From the NCBI GenBank assembly GCA_030544235.1, contig CM060477.1, positions 25,057,934 to 25,121,933 of the forward strand: a stretch of 64,000 bases of DNA, read 5' to 3'. Source of the DNA: Lepturacanthus savala (Eukaryota > Chordata > Actinopteri > Scombriformes > Trichiuridae). The stretch's first letter is position 1. Every line of letters starts with the position of its first letter. Made by a program: the position numbers and the translations under genes. Shown here piece by piece: positions 44,395-58,660 of this stretch. The notes under the pieces were generated by a model. The model was not told the DNA's origin, did not search any database, and was given only the letters and a program-made list of their open reading frames with translations.

Positions 44395-44875
44395 ATTTTT
44401 TCACAATATCCTAATTATTTGAGATGCAGTTTGCCTTGTATTAATAAAGGTGAAAAAAATAAATAAAAACAAATAAAAATATTATTAGTAAGTAATCTAG
44501 ACATGTGACCATCTCAGATGTTCAAGAATAAAACAAATAAATTAAATAAAATTGAAAAAAAAACAATATTTTAATCACCCAACTAGTACTGCATCAATAA
44601 GTTGATTAATTGATTAGTTGCCAACTTTTACATTAATCGCCAACAATTTTAATAATCGATTAATAGGTTTGAGTCACTTTGAAGAGGAAAACGTGCAGAT
44701 TTTCTAGTTCCTGGTTTCTTTAGGGTTCTATAATAGAAAACTGATATTAGAGCTGCAACTAATGACTAATAATCAATTGACGATTATTGAAACGATTAAT
44801 CGATAAATTGTTTGAGTCATACAATTTGGTAAAATCTCGATCAGTGTTCCCCAAAGCTAGTAAAGCTTTATGGAT
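44395..44875. repeat. Tc1-like MITE end and two family A fragments
   Basis: 44398-44441 is a reverse Tc1-like MITE end (TTCACAATATCCTAATTATT, TGAGATGCAGT). 44585-44740 is a reverse family A start and 44752-44875 a forward family A start (TTAGAGCTGCAACTAATGAC). Both A copies are truncated. Confidence 0.6.
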
Positions 44876-45459
44876 ATTTAACATGAGTTGAGTCAGAATT
44901 ACTAAAGAAATTAGAATAAAGTTTACTCATATTAGTTAATCTTAGATATGACTCATTTGAAATTTATCAACGTAAAAACTTTAGACAAAGTTGTAATAAA
45001 ATGATGTAATTTCACCATTTTTTTTCACATCAGTGATTTTTTTTAATCTTTTATCTAACTCTCTCTCTCTCACAGTTCCTTTTTAAACCACAGCTCACAT
45101 AGAAGTTTTACTTTTAAACAGCACAAGACTCAGAGACATAGAAAAAGGAGCAGCTTCTGATTCACTGATTCCAACCATGAGTCCTTTTACTAGTTAAAAT
45201 CTTCCTGTAGAGAATCTGTGATCAACTAGTTGATATCTGCTCTCAGCTTCACTGACATGTTCCATCAGGGTCCAGGCTGTTAAACAGGCCTCTGTACATG
45301 CATCAGTCGGCTGCTCTAAATGTACGTTGGAGGTAATAAAATCGGTGGCGGTTGTGAAGCGTGAGGTGCTAACATGCTAATCAGTGAATGTGAGGCGGCG
45401 GCAGCCACCAGTGCTGATCCTAGTGTGAATAAAGACGCTGATACTGTTATATGTGAGAG

Positions 45460-45592
45460 AGATTGGCTGGCGACCATCTGGGGTGTATCCCTGCCTCTCG
45501 CCGTAACACGCTGGGATAGGCTCCAGCAGACCCCTGCGACCCTAATGAGGAATAAGCAGGTATAGAAAATGACTGACTGACTGACTGACTGA
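45460..45592 (+). mobile_element. V-SINE, 5'-truncated
   Basis: Only the 3' third is present: GATTGGCTGGCGACCATCTG, GGGTGTATCCCTGCCTCTCG, CTGGGATAGGCTCCAGCAGA and a tail of six GACT units. The body is nearly identical to the 29764 copy, so it is recent. Confidence 0.85.
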
Positions 45593-45847
45593 CTTTCATT
45601 TAAGGCATTACAGGAAAAAATGGTAATATTTTACTTGCTACAAATGTCAGTAACAGTCACTACAATAAGTTTTTAACCTGGATTGAAGTGGTAATTTTTT
45701 GTTGTTGTTTTTAATTTTCTTGCTAGAAAATTCACTGTCAGATCAGCAGCAGTGAAACATCCATGCAAAAAATGTTTCACTTCCATTTTTGTTTGGTTGT
45801 AAGAGCACATTCTCACATTCTCCGGATGGACACACGCTCATTACTTC

Positions 45848-46213
45848 ACTGTGAACAGGGGCGTAGCCAGAAATAGAAATTCTAGGGTGGCCGTCCTGGG
45901 CCAGGTGGCCCAACAACCTGGACCATTCACATGATCAGTGGTAACCAGAAGGTATCGCTCTTGTGCAGTTGCACTGTTGACGTGCATGTCTCTCCCTTAG
46001 TTGTAAATATACCTTTACCTCCAGAATTAATGCATGAATGACAAATGGTGAAGATATAAGATTCAATTTAAAGTCTTTATATTTAATAATTTAAATGATA
46101 TATTTCATTTAAATATATATATATAATTTCTGTATGACGCGTTTTCCCTCAGGGGGTGTGTCCATGGCAAGCATCTGACCAATGGGGGCCGCGGCTACGA
46201 CCCTGTTTGTGAA
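45848..46213. mobile_element. hAT-like MITE with 8-bp target duplication
   Basis: The left end CAGGGGCGTAGCCAGAAAT starts at 45856 and the right end GGCCGCGGCTACGACCCTG stops at 46205, imperfect inverted repeats. The flanks ACTGTGAA (45848-45855) and TTTGTGAA (46206-46213) match at 6 of 8 bases. About 350 bp, non-coding. The 8-bp duplication and CAGGG start support hAT. Confidence 0.72.
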
Positions 46214-47033
46214 ACATCAGGATTTGAAGAACATCTTAGTCAAATGCACTTTGTGTTCTCCACTTCCTGAAATAGCAGCAGTAATTTAACATTTACAGAG
46301 GAGCCATAGTAACATGAAGTTAAGAGAGTGGAGGTAAAACCACAAAACAGACAATATTAACTTGATGAAATTGACATGAGAACCACTTTCAACAGAGGAC
46401 TCACCAGCTGAATAAATCCTTGTCAATCTAGATCGCCAAATCCATATTTACAGTTGTATTATTTATTTATAATACATAACACATATATTTTATAGTTGGT
46501 GAGAGTAACTTAAAAGTAATACAATAGTAGTGTAATGCCTTACATTTTAAATACTGTAATATTGTAACAAATTACTTTGAAATGACAGTAACAAGTAATA
46601 AATAACACATTACACTGATATGATGATTGATTTAAATCTTCATCTCACACGTCTATGAGACACTTCAAAGGAAAGTGATGGATCGCTGTGTTACTGGGTA
46701 TTGATCTAATGATGGGGATCTGAGCTGGTCTCTGCAGCACCACAGCTTATATCTGACTGACTGATGTGGACCAGTTCAAGGAGATTGAAGCTCCCTCTCT
46801 GATTCTCCTCAGGTTCAATGTCAAAGATGATAACTGCAGCCATGAAGGGAAGAACAAAGTCGTCTTCACTTCTCTGCTGTTCACATCTCAATGACACGAG
46901 CATTCTGATTATTCTATGAAGTTCAACTTCTGTTCATTCTGTCATCACCAGAATTCATAATAAAGCCTTTAAAGGAAAGATACATGTGTATTCACAGTTT
47001 ACCTTAGTGTCATTGGTGTTATTCTAACATTAG
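46214..47033. other. Intron or flank with an unrecognised minus frame
   Basis: 46500-46620 is a repeat rich in TTAC and GTAA words. 46706-46903 has a 65-codon minus frame (MLVSLRCEQQRSEDDFVLPF) of ordinary composition. It has no recognised domain, and I do not call it a gene. Confidence 0.3.
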
Positions 47034-47920
47034 AGCTGCAACAATTAGTTGATTAATCAATTAGTTGCCAGCGGTCACATTAATTGACAACTTTCCTAAT
47101 AATCGATTCATCGATTTCAGTCATTTTTAAGGAGAAAATGTTCAAATGAAAAAAAAAAGAAAAAATGTACTTATTTTAAATAATTTTCAATAAATTAAAT
47201 TAAAACTTATTTTAGGGGATAAGAATATCTCTTATTTTTCCATATTATACCACAAAAAAAGGAAAAAAAGTTGATTTATTGATTACTTGCCAACTGTTAC
47301 ATTAATCACCAACTATTCTGATAATTGAATAATTAATTTGAGTCATTTTTAAGAAGAAAATGTCCAAATTCTCTGGTTCCAGCTTAAATCTGATTATTTT
47401 CTGATTTCTTAACCAAAGTTTCTCATATTAGCAGTTTATTTTTTACTTTCTCTATTTATTAATTCAGACTTTTTTTTTCTCATATTTTTGTTGTTTGATC
47501 TGAACCAAGTTTTAAGTTAAGTTTTAAGGATTAAATTGGATTTGTCTTATTTGTTGTCATATTTCTTTACTTTTTAATCTCTTATTTTTCCACAATAAAA
47601 GGAAAGAAAATTGAATAATCAATTGCTTCCCAACTATTACATTAGTTACCAACTATTTTGATAATCTATTAATTTATTTGAATAATTTCTAAGATGAAAA
47701 TGTCCAAATTCTCTGGTTCCAGATTCTCTTCTCTGATTATTTTCTGGTTTCTTTATTCTTCTATAATAGTAAACTGATGATCTTTGGGTTGTGGACAAAA
47801 AAAGACATTTTAGGTTGAATCTTCTTCCTTTGGGAAACACTGATCTACATTTTACATCATAATTGTTTTAATAATGAATAAATTAGTCAACTATCAAAAT
47901 AGTCATTAGTTGCAGCCATA
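47034..47920 (-). repeat. Three stacked family A copies with B-like filler
   Basis: Reverse A starts at about 47034 (TTAGAGCTGCAACAATTAGT), about 47280 and about 47620, each with AAGAAGAAAATGTCCAAATT-like words. Only the last is nearly complete, ending CATTAGTTGCAGCCATAA near 47923. Between them lies B-like TTTTTATCTCTTATTTTTCC sequence. Confidence 0.62.
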
Positions 47921-48647
47921 ATTCACAATCTTATTAAAATGTGAAAATGTTTTTCTTTTTAATTGGCCTAGTATTGTATGTCACGATGATTATATTGACG
48001 GCTATTGTCAATATAATCAATACAATAATAGTTCAATATTATATCAATAGTTTCATTCAAGGTTTGTGGCTCATAAACATCATATTTCCATTGATAATGA
48101 ATTAATCACTGAACAGCCACTCATTTCAGAGGCAAACAACACATTCAGTCTTTTTTCTCCAGGTCGTTATTAGAAATAGATAATTAAAAATGATCAATAA
48201 TGAAATATATTTATGTAATATTTCACATCAATATATCCTCTTTTAGCTACATCACCTGCCTCTACATTTAAATATTAAACATAGGTCATTAAGCAAGCAA
48301 TGCACCACACAACATTTAAAGAAAATTAGCAATAATTATCAATATCAATCAATATGAACAGATTTTAGTTGATACTATTTTCACATTGTTGTTAAGATGT
48401 GAAAATGTTTTGCTTTTATAAATTGGTATCATCTCATATGATATTTATGACAATATGAATATGTGCTTTTTGCTGTGAAAATGACAAATTCCTGTAAACT
48501 TTGTTTTCAGCATCTGCAGCTTGTAGCCAGGAGACTGTCGTCGGGGGCAACTGGATTATTTCTGGTTTTATTTCCTGTTATCTGTCTGATCTGCTGGCTC
48601 TGGTCCATCCTGTGATCCTCTCTCTCTCTCTCTCTCCTTCCATCAGC

Positions 48648-48945
48648 CAGTCAGTCAGTCATTTTCTATACCTGCACTTTACGGTGAGAGCCAGGGATAC
48701 ACCCCAGATGGTTGCCAGCCAATCGTGGGGCACACACACCATTCACTCACACACTCACACCTACGGGCAATTTAGAGTCTCCAATTAACCTCAGCATGTT
48801 TTTGGACTGTGGGAGGAAGCTGGAGTACCTGGTGAAAACCCACACAGACACGGGGAGAACATGCAAACTCCACACTGAAAGGTCCCAGACCCAGAACCAA
48901 GGAGGTCTTGAACCTGCGACCTTCTTGCTGTGAGGCCGCTACATA
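48648..48945 (-). mobile_element. V-SINE, reverse, with small deletion
   Basis: Starts with the inverse tail CAGTCAGTCAGTCATTTTCT and passes through the inverse core ATGCAAACTCCACAC (about 48860-48875). It ends in the head at TTGCTGTGAGGCCGC. About 50 bp are missing after TATACCTGC, and the first 30 bp of the head are absent. Confidence 0.8.
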
Positions 48946-49449
48946 AATTGAGCGTGTTCATGAAATAAAACGGATCCCGTTTTAAAGTAAAACACTCACA
49001 CACTAATTTTTTGTTCAGCTTAAAAACCCTTTTCTTTTTCTTTTTTTTGTCTTGTGACGCCTGTGCTGATATTTTCTGGGACCAAAGTAGTGATGTAAAC
49101 ACGTGTCACAGACAGATTAATCCTCCTCTTCCTCTTCACTCAGTGATTAAACCAAACAGACGCTTCAACATCTGAGAACCAAACTAAAAGAAGCGACTTT
49201 TAAAAATCCTCACTGAGATTAGATCTGAGTCATCTGACCTAAAAAATAAATTACAATTCATTCAAACTTTAATAAAAGGATTATTGATCTATTTCCGATG
49301 ACAGTGAATTATGTTTTTTTACTATCCTCATCATCGTTATCATCATTATTATATTATTAATTTTATTATCATTAATGTTTTTACTACTGTTGTTGATAAT
49401 AGTGTTAATAGATATTTATGTCCCTTATCACAGCTTTCATGCTACAATG

Positions 49450-50000
49450 AGTCGATTAATTGATTAGTTGCCAACTATTACTTTAATCGCAGACTATTCT
49501 GATAATTGATTCATGGTTTTGAGTTATTTTTAAGAAGAAAATGTCCAAATTCTTTGGTTCTAGCTTCTTAAATCTGATTATTTTCTTTAGACTTCAATAA
49601 TAGTAAACTAATGATTTTTGAGTTGTGGACAACAAAAAACAGACTTTAGGTTGAATCTTCAGCTTTAGAAACACAACATTTTAGCCCATTTTTATGAAGC
49701 AAACAACTAATTGATTAATCATTTTAATACTCGATAGAATCTATCAAAATAGTCTTTAGTATCAGTTTACTGTTAAATGACTAAAGAAACCAGAAAATAG
49801 TCAGATTTTAGAGAATTTGACATTTTCTCCTTAAAATGACTCCTAGTTGGTGAATAATGTAATTGTTGATAACTAATTGATTAATCAACTAAATGTGGCA
49901 ACTTTACAGGTGCATCTCAAATAATTTGAAAATTGTGAAAACGTTTTTGTAAATCATTTCCGAAAGTGAAACATTGGATTTAAAGACACAGAAAAGATTT
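49450..50000. repeat. Opposed family A fragments and a Tc1-like MITE end
   Basis: Reverse A at 49450-49755, forward A 3' half at 49760-49900 (GACTAAAGAAACCAGAAAAT), then a Tc1-like MITE end at 49910-50000 (ACAGGTGCATCTCAAATAAT). Confidence 0.62.
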
Positions 50001-50441
50001 TAGGGAATCTACAGCAACAAACCTTTTTTTGAGCACAGGACCAACAATTATTGTTGTTTGATCCATTATATTTTCAGAAAATGGGGAAAATATCTTCAAA
50101 TCTTTTGTTTTATCCACAACACAAAGACAGTTAATTTACTGTCAGACGATTAAAGAAACCAGGAAATATCTGCAAGGATTATCAAGACACTAATTAAATA
50201 AACAGCTTTACTTCATGTTATAATATAAGTTCACACAGGACAAAGTTGCAGAGATAATGTCACACATGATATTTACTACATTCTTGCAGCAATAAAACGT
50301 GAACTATTCCTTTAACAGCTCTGTTTGTATTAAGACGTCTCCAAAGAAACTCATTTCAGCATCGGTCATGTTGCTGTGTGAAGGATTAAAGCTTCTACTA
50401 CTTTCTGTCCATCCAGCAGGGATGTGTGTCAACGGAAACTC

Positions 50442-52589
<2,148 letters not shown>

Positions 52590-52845
52590 AGACTTAAAAT
52601 AAGCAAAATGATCTGTGAATGGAATAAGATATTTACCTCCACCAATGAGGTTATGTGATCGACAGCATTTATCTGTCTGTTTGTTAGCAAGATAACTCAA
52701 AGTTACTCAGGCCGAGAGCAAACTTCCAAGGAATATTGGGAATGTTACCATTCAAATCCTGGTTTCTAGATCACTTTGAATTTTTTCTGCATAAATTCAT
52801 AAAAAAAAGGAGTTCTTTGGAATCCTGGGATTCATGTGCAAGGCC

Positions 52846-52911
52846 AAACACTCAGAAGAAGAGGAAGCGTGCTCATAACCCAGGTCCATCGATCAAACCC
52901 ATCCTCTGCTA
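52846..52911 (+). pseudogene. tRNA-iMet-like pseudogene (i)
   Basis: GAGGAAGCGTGCT, CATAACCCAG and CCCATCCTCTGCTA appear in order and match the vertebrate initiator tRNA-Met sequence. About 5 bases before the CAT anticodon are missing and the D-arm half is degraded. It cannot fold into a proper cloverleaf. Confidence 0.65.
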
Positions 52912-53127
52912 ATTGTTGATGTCAATCATGAAGCCTCCATGGGGTCTTCAATTTATCTCATTTCCACAACTGCCTTAAGAGAGGGACCTGCCCCTTTTCT
53001 CCTGTAGTGGACACCATAATTATGCTGCAAGCAGCTAATCCAATATGTGCTGCTGCAGACCTTGGCTTCAGCCGTTTTACTGGTAAATATTTGATAAATC
53101 TTTCCAGAAGGTGTGAATGCAGTCTTT

Positions 53128-53209
53128 GGTAGTGTGGCTCAGTGGTCTAAGGTGCTTGGTAGAGGCTCTAGTCTCTTGGGAGGCGAGGGTTCAAATCCCA
53201 CCACTGCTG
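53128..53209 (+). pseudogene. tRNA-Leu-like pseudogene, 82 nt
   Basis: Begins GGTAGTGTGGCTCAGTGGTC and ends GGTTCAAATCCCACCACTGC. It is 82 nt, the length of vertebrate tRNA-Leu, with the long variable arm CTCTTGGGAGG region intact and A and B box sequences recognisable. The anticodon stem has a T-T mismatch and the loop reads TAGAGGC in place of TTAAGGC. That removes the invariant T33, so it is very likely not a functional tRNA. Confidence 0.78.
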
Positions 53210-53312
53210 TTCAGGTGTTTGTAGTGGTAGCAGTTGACAATGTTGTTTGTTTAATTTTTGATTGAATTTCTGTTTTCTTTTTTTGGAATTATGGGATGCA
53301 TGTGGAACTAAC

Positions 53313-53384
53313 AGCAGAGTGGTGCAGAAGAAGCATGCTGGGCCTATGACCTAGTCGTCGTTGGATCGAAACTGTCCCCTGCTA
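53313..53384 (+). pseudogene. tRNA-iMet-like pseudogene (ii), 72 nt
   Basis: Begins AGCAGAGTGGTGCAGAAGAA and ends CCCCTGCTA, exactly the 72 nt of initiator tRNA-Met. I count about 13 differences from the recalled vertebrate iMet. The anticodon position reads TAT instead of CAT, and the T stem contains mismatches. The T-loop ATCGAAA is preserved. Confidence 0.8.
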
Positions 53385-53390
53385 ATTGTC

Positions 53391-53443
53391 AAATAAGGCT
53401 CTAATATCTCAGGAGACCTGGGTTCAAATCCCACCACTGCTAT
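53391..53443 (+). pseudogene. tRNA-Leu-like 3' half
   Basis: AAATAAGGCTCTAATATCTC followed by GGGTTCAAATCCCACCACTG matches the anticodon-loop-to-acceptor half of tRNA-Leu (AAG-like loop). It begins only 6 bases after the iMet-like copy (ii). The 5' half is missing. Confidence 0.7.
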
Positions 53444-53621
53444 TCAGGTGTTTGTGGTTGAGTTCAGCAGCTCTCAGTGTGGTATTCTGGTACTTGGAGG
53501 CTTTCACATGTCAACACTTACAGTTTGACTCATTGCTTCCACATTTATTCACCTGGAAAGAGCATTTGCTTGTTTTGAAATTGACGAAGGAAGGGTGAAG
53601 GAAGTGGTGTTCTTATCAGAG

Positions 53622-53693
53622 AGCAGAGTGGTGCAGCAGGAGCATCCTGGACAGATAACCCAGAGGTTGATGGATCGGAATTGTCCTCTGCTA
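53622..53693 (+). pseudogene. tRNA-iMet-like pseudogene (iii), 72 nt
   Basis: Begins AGCAGAGTGGTGCAGCAGGA, contains GATAACCCAGAGGTTGATGG and ends GTCCTCTGCTA. It is 72 nt with about 13 differences from recalled iMet. The anticodon position reads GAT. The acceptor stem AGCAGAG/CTCTGCT is still perfect. Confidence 0.8.
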
Positions 53694-54145
53694 CCTTTGT
53701 TTTTTTGTTGCTGCATGTAAGTTTGTACAAGCAGCAAGGCTTTAGGCACTTCTGCCACTGCCAGTTTGGCATTTGGTCCTTAATTATTTCCTCAGCCAAG
53801 GAGGTTATGTTACAGCCAGAGTCTGACTGTTTGTTAGCAAGATAACTCAAAAAGTTCGGCGATTGTTGGGAATGGTACCATGAACAGATGATTAAATTTT
53901 GGTAATGATCCTGAAGAAATTTTTATTGTTTGGTAACATTGTGGTTAATGGACCTTTTAAACAGGTGCCATCATTTTGGGCCACCTGGTGGTGATATCTG
54001 GCACCTGCATAGCTTGGTCATATTCTTGGTGGAGGTCTGTGTTCTCAGAGTGATTTTCTAGTTCAACATAATTATACTTAATTTTGGATTAATTGCACAA
54101 AATACAAGATCTTTTCCCCTAATAAGATTTAATTTTTTGCAGCAC

Positions 54146-55528
54146 AGTTAACTGAATTTACTCTACTAAGACGTAGATGAAGTTATCTTCTGCCTTCCAC
54201 TTTTTTTACAAAACAAAGTTGTAAATATTTTATCCCTTAAGCCCTGAAAGATGCTCAATGACTTCACATTTCTGTGAAGAAACAAGAACTGGTCCATTCT
54301 ATGTCACACTTTTTACAGTTGTAGGCCAGATTATAGTGTTTAGAAGGCTGGTTCTGGCCCCCAGGCCACATGTTTGACACCCCCTAGTGTTTGTCTGTTG
54401 TTCTGTTTCACCAACAATTGTCACCGTCTCAAACTGTTTGATTATCCGCAGCAGTGACATCATTCGCCCTGTGAGAAAGCTGTGCTTAAACAGCCTTAAA
54501 GCACTTTGCTCCATTTGTCTTTTACTCGTTTTGGGATGTGTTTTTTTAAAAATAAAAATCACAGAGGAATAAAAGCCATATTTCTGTCTGGCCTGTGAGC
54601 GATGTGCGAGCGGCTCCTTGTTCCATATAAAACAAATGGCTGCCGAGCAGAGGCAGAGAAGTGCTGCATATTTATAGGATGGGCACATGTTCCATCAAGA
54701 TAATAATAATGCCTTTTTCACTTCTGGCTGCACCAGACGAGATTAAAGTCAAAATGAAAGTGTTCTATCACACCGGAGGGGAACAGGAGTGTCTAATTAA
54801 GTAGCAGATTCTGCCTAGTTGCCCAGTTTGTATTCTGTTGTCAGGTGCAATGATAAAAAATGATCAACTTATCAGTGACATAAAAAGTGCATCTTAAACG
54901 GAAGCTGGTGACCTCTCTCATTTCATTTTAGATCCTTCACTAACACTCTCTTCAAAACATGTCCAGGATTCTAAAAATCTAAATAAAATTAAATTTAATC
55001 TGTTTGCAATTTTTTTTACAGTTGACTTCTAGATTCAAATGTAGAACTGAACGTTTGGCTCAATGAGAGCCTGAAGACGATCTCACAGCTTTCATAGTTA
55101 AAACTGAGTGGAAACAAAACCAAAAATCTTTAAGGCAAAGTGTAGAATTTTAGAGATATCAACAATATCAACAGATTAATCAACTGCATGGATCAATGAG
55201 AAGGACAATTTCTGTTTTATAAAAATGTACTATGCTGTAGACACATTTCCACTTAAAGCTTGGGGCAGATTTGACATCCAGGTGTAGCTTGTAGAGACAG
55301 AGCAGCAGTCGGCTGAAGTGTCACTTATGTGACGCACAAGGTTGATGTCAGCAGCTCAGACGCAGACGAGGCAGTGAAGAATAAGTCAATTCCGAGGAAC
55401 AATTTCTAAGAGGGTGAGTACAGTAAAACAGATCAGTAGACAGCGTGGAGCAGCCTGGTGATACCACATGCTACATGCTCTCAGGATGTTTGCAGCATTT
55501 CAGTTGATTCAGTCCTGTCACATAAGAC
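54146..55528. other. Repeat-poor stretch, possible conserved non-coding DNA
   Basis: 54460-54820 lacks the families that fill the rest of the window and has balanced composition. The surrounding sequence is unique but AT-rich. Frames here have no recognisable domain. Confidence 0.35.
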
Positions 55529-55648
55529 GCTCAAACCCAAGCCGAAAACTCGTACATCAGATTTCAAGCCGTCAAATTCAAAGCCTTTAAAACGGCTTTT
55601 TATCAAATTGAGGACCAGTCTCCACACACACACACACACACACACACA
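55529..55648 (+). repeat. Duplicated segment ending in a CA tract, copy 2
   Basis: CTCAAACCCAAGCCGAAAAC, CATCAGATTTCAAGCCGTCA, ATTCAAAGCCTTTAAA, TTGAGGACCAGTCTCCA and (CA)n, the same as 39988-40112. A short indel near the third block distinguishes the copies. Confidence 0.85.
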
Positions 55649-56581
55649 TAGCAGCAGCAGCGCCTCATTACCCTGAAGTGTTTCAGATAACACCAACTGT
55701 GAATAACTCAGAAGCTCTCATCCCTCATTCTTTTCCCACAAGTCCTTTCTGTCTCAGCAGATATCAGAGCGCAACACAACTTTCTTTCCTTTTTCTTTTA
55801 AAAATTAAATAAAAATGCTTCGCTCTCGGGAGGTCATGGACGCGGCCGGCGTCTCGGTAGCCAACAGAGATGTGGGCGGACGACAGGGACACGAGTCGCC
55901 CTGACGCGTCTCCTTCTCTTTCAAGCTCCGTTTCTGAATCTTTTTTTTTTTCCGATTCCCCCTGCACGGCCTCCAACGCAGCGGCCTGTCATCTCCCTGT
56001 AATCTGTGGCTGCTCGTCGGCCTTTTATGTTTCCCCACGGTGCGACTGCAGGAATTAGAAACAGGTAAAGTCCATGTGGACGAGCTGAGCCCAGAACACA
56101 ATGCAGATTTGGAAAGTTTAAAGTTCAAATGCATCTGTATGTTGTTGCTGGTTCTTATTTATCTTTTTGTTTCTGGCGGCTGGTTTTGAGCCAATCGCCA
56201 CACGGTGTAAACAACAGACAGATAAACCATCTGGTGAAGAGTAGGAATCCAGCCAGATACTTTTTAATGAGTTGGTGGGAAGCGGGACAAGGAGAGTCTG
56301 AGTGAATATTTGACTCCGCATGAATGCTGATGTAGCTCTGTGTCTGCTGAATGTGTAAATAGGTGATCGATCGCTACCACCGCCGGAACCAGAAGATATG
56401 ATCTCTGCAGACGGATTTTTTTTTTTTAACGCTCGAGTGGCCACAAAAATCAATTATAGTAGCTTTAATGAAAAAAATGCAGCAGATTGACTATCTGAGC
56501 CTGTAAATCTAAGCTCTGTCTAGTCTAACCACAGTCACACACATGTATATAACATGTAACATAGACTGTTCATACACACTA
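55649..56581. other. CpG-rich repeat-poor stretch
   Basis: 55820-56060 is the most CpG-dense non-exonic segment in the window (GGACGCGGCCGGCGTCTCGG near 55838). Frames on both strands overlap and none matches a known protein. It could be an internal CpG island or enhancer, but there is no direct proof. Confidence 0.35.
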
Positions 56582-57330
56582 GAGCTGCAACTCATGACTA
56601 TGCTGTTGATTAATCTGTTGATTATTGAAGCGGTTATTTAATAAGTTGCAGAGCAGAGCTAGGACTGCTACAATGATTTATTTAGTTGTTTGGTTCATAA
56701 ATTGGTGTAAAATGTAAGATTCAACCCAAAATGTCTTTTTTGTCACAACCCAAAAATCATCAGTTTAATATTATAGAAGAATAAAGAAACTAGACAATAA
56801 TCAGATTTGAGAAGTTGGAATAAAAAAAATGTATCTCTGGTACACTCTCATGCGTCATCAACTGTAAAGAAACCAGAAAATTATCAGATTTGCGAAGCTT
56901 GAATTGGAAATTTTCTTCTTAAAATAACTTGATTATTCAATTTTTAGGATAGTTAGTGATTGGTTGGTAATTGAGTGTGTATTACAGCTTGACCGTATTA
57001 CAAGACCCTCAGATACATGAGTGTGTATTAGAGCTAGAACAATTTGATAGAATCGATTAATGGCAAACTTTTGTAATCGATTAATGAATTTAAGAAGAAA
57101 ATGTCCAAATATTCTGGTTCCAGCTTCTCTTCTCTGATTATTTTCTGTTTTTCTTTGTTCTTCTATAATAGTAAACTGATGATCTGAAACTGAAACTGAT
57201 CTGAAACTGACTGTTGGTCTGGACAAAGAAAAGACATTTTAGGTTGAATCTTTAGCTTTGAGAAACACTAATTGACATTTTACACCATTTTATGAACCAA
57301 ACAACCAGTCGTTTCAGTAACCAATAGATG
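56582..57330. repeat. Family A copies, forward then reverse
   Basis: Forward A at 56582-56930 (TAGAGCTGCAACTCATGACT and later blocks) with rearrangements near 56640. Reverse A at 57030-57330 (TTAGAGCTAGAACAATTTGA, GGTTCCAGCTTCTCTTCTCT, TTTTATGAACCAAACAACCA). Confidence 0.62.
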
Positions 57331-58459
57331 AATCAACTATCATCAACTATTGTCAAATCAAACTATCACATGTAGATGAATGAGCCAAAACAAGTAAAAC
57401 AAAGAAAAATGGTTTGAATAATAATACAAATACATATAAATGAATAATTAAGTAATAAAATGGTCATCAGTGTAATGAGGTCTAATTTCTGTGAATATGT
57501 AGAGTCTGTAGGTGTAAGTGTTGAGGAAGCTGCACAGAGGTGGAACACAGTGGCAATTTATTTATTATTTATTCATTTTTAAGTAGATATTTAGTGTTAG
57601 TGTTGTGATATATTCCAATACTGATATTTTTGCAACACTATCACACTACTATCCTGGTCCTCTGTGACTGTCTGATTGTTATTCCCAACATACCCCATGG
57701 CTGAGTTGTTCCTTTTAGGAATTTCAAGCTTTGTAGTTTTTAGATTTGAATCTTTTTATCACTCAGTGTGTTTTAGAAGAAGAGGTTTTGAACTCTGCTA
57801 TATTAAGCTTCACGCTTATTTTCCAGCTTTTTTATGAATGCTTCGCCAAACAGGATTAAAATGCTACAGATATCTGATGTGCTGCTGCTTAACACTGGCG
57901 AAATCACTGTTTCTTATTATTATATTTCAGTTTCAACAACAGGATAAAACCACATCAAATGCTGGATTGATTCCTTATAATTATTTTATTATTACTTTTC
58001 TATTTTTTTGGAGTTTACTCAATTTTTATAATATTGCACAGTTTCTGTGGGATACAACATGTTAAATGGTCCATTGATAGAAACATTAATAAGAATCCAA
58101 AACATCTGATTGTGCATTTATCAGTTTATAGTTTCATTTCAAGCCTGATTCCTTTGAAAATGGATCCCTTAAGGCTAATATTGTGTTAACAGTCAATACT
58201 GTAAAAAGTTGTGTCATCTGCAAACACTGGTAGTTTAGATTCTTTATTATCGATAAAGAAACTTTTTGTGCTAGTTATTCTCTCACAATGCAGTTAAATG
58301 CATCAGATACTACCAGAGGATTTGCTGCTCCTACATTTCAGAGAAAAGCTTCTTATATAAAAATGTGTTTAGAAGTTTTCCCTCTTTGTTTTCTTTCTGA
58401 CTTTCTGTAGAAGTGGAGAGAATCACTGAGGACGACTCAGACCACCGAGCCCAGCAGAG

Positions 58460-58660
<201 letters not shown>

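Larger units (their letters stand above)
43025..45459. other. Intron or flank, mostly unique
   Basis: Two dinucleotide tracts and the 44395-44875 MITE fragments are the only repeats I can name. No genes were seen. The last part (45200-45440) is GC-richer and unique. Confidence 0.45.
52590..54145 (+). repeat. Family B half-element split by a 1.4-kb insertion
   Basis: B sequence AAAATAAGCAAAATGATCTG and TGGAATAAGATATT stops at about 52635. B resumes near 54060 with AACATAATTATACTTAATTT, GGATTAATTGCACAAAATAC and TTTAATTTTTTGCAG. The insert starts ACCTCCACCAATGAGGTTAT and ends with the inverse-like TTGGTGGAGGT plus about 30 bases. It carries a second copy of the AAGGAGGTTATGT/ TTTGTTAGCAAGATAACTCA block at 53798. 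The insert holds the tRNA-like cluster. Confidence 0.6.

Noticed and set aside
46706..46903. A 65-aa minus-strand gene
   Set aside because: Composition is ordinary but there is no recognised domain, splice structure or repeat identity. The support is too weak to call.
53128..53693. Functional tRNA genes
   Set aside because: The anticodon loops are altered (no T33 in the Leu copy, non-CAT anticodons in the iMet copies). Stems carry mismatches and one copy is only a half, so they are called pseudogenes.
55764..56453. Minus-strand frames as a fam184a first exon
   Set aside because: None contains the expected KKIAQLTK-type end before a GT donor in phase 0, so the CpG-rich frames there are not the missing exon.
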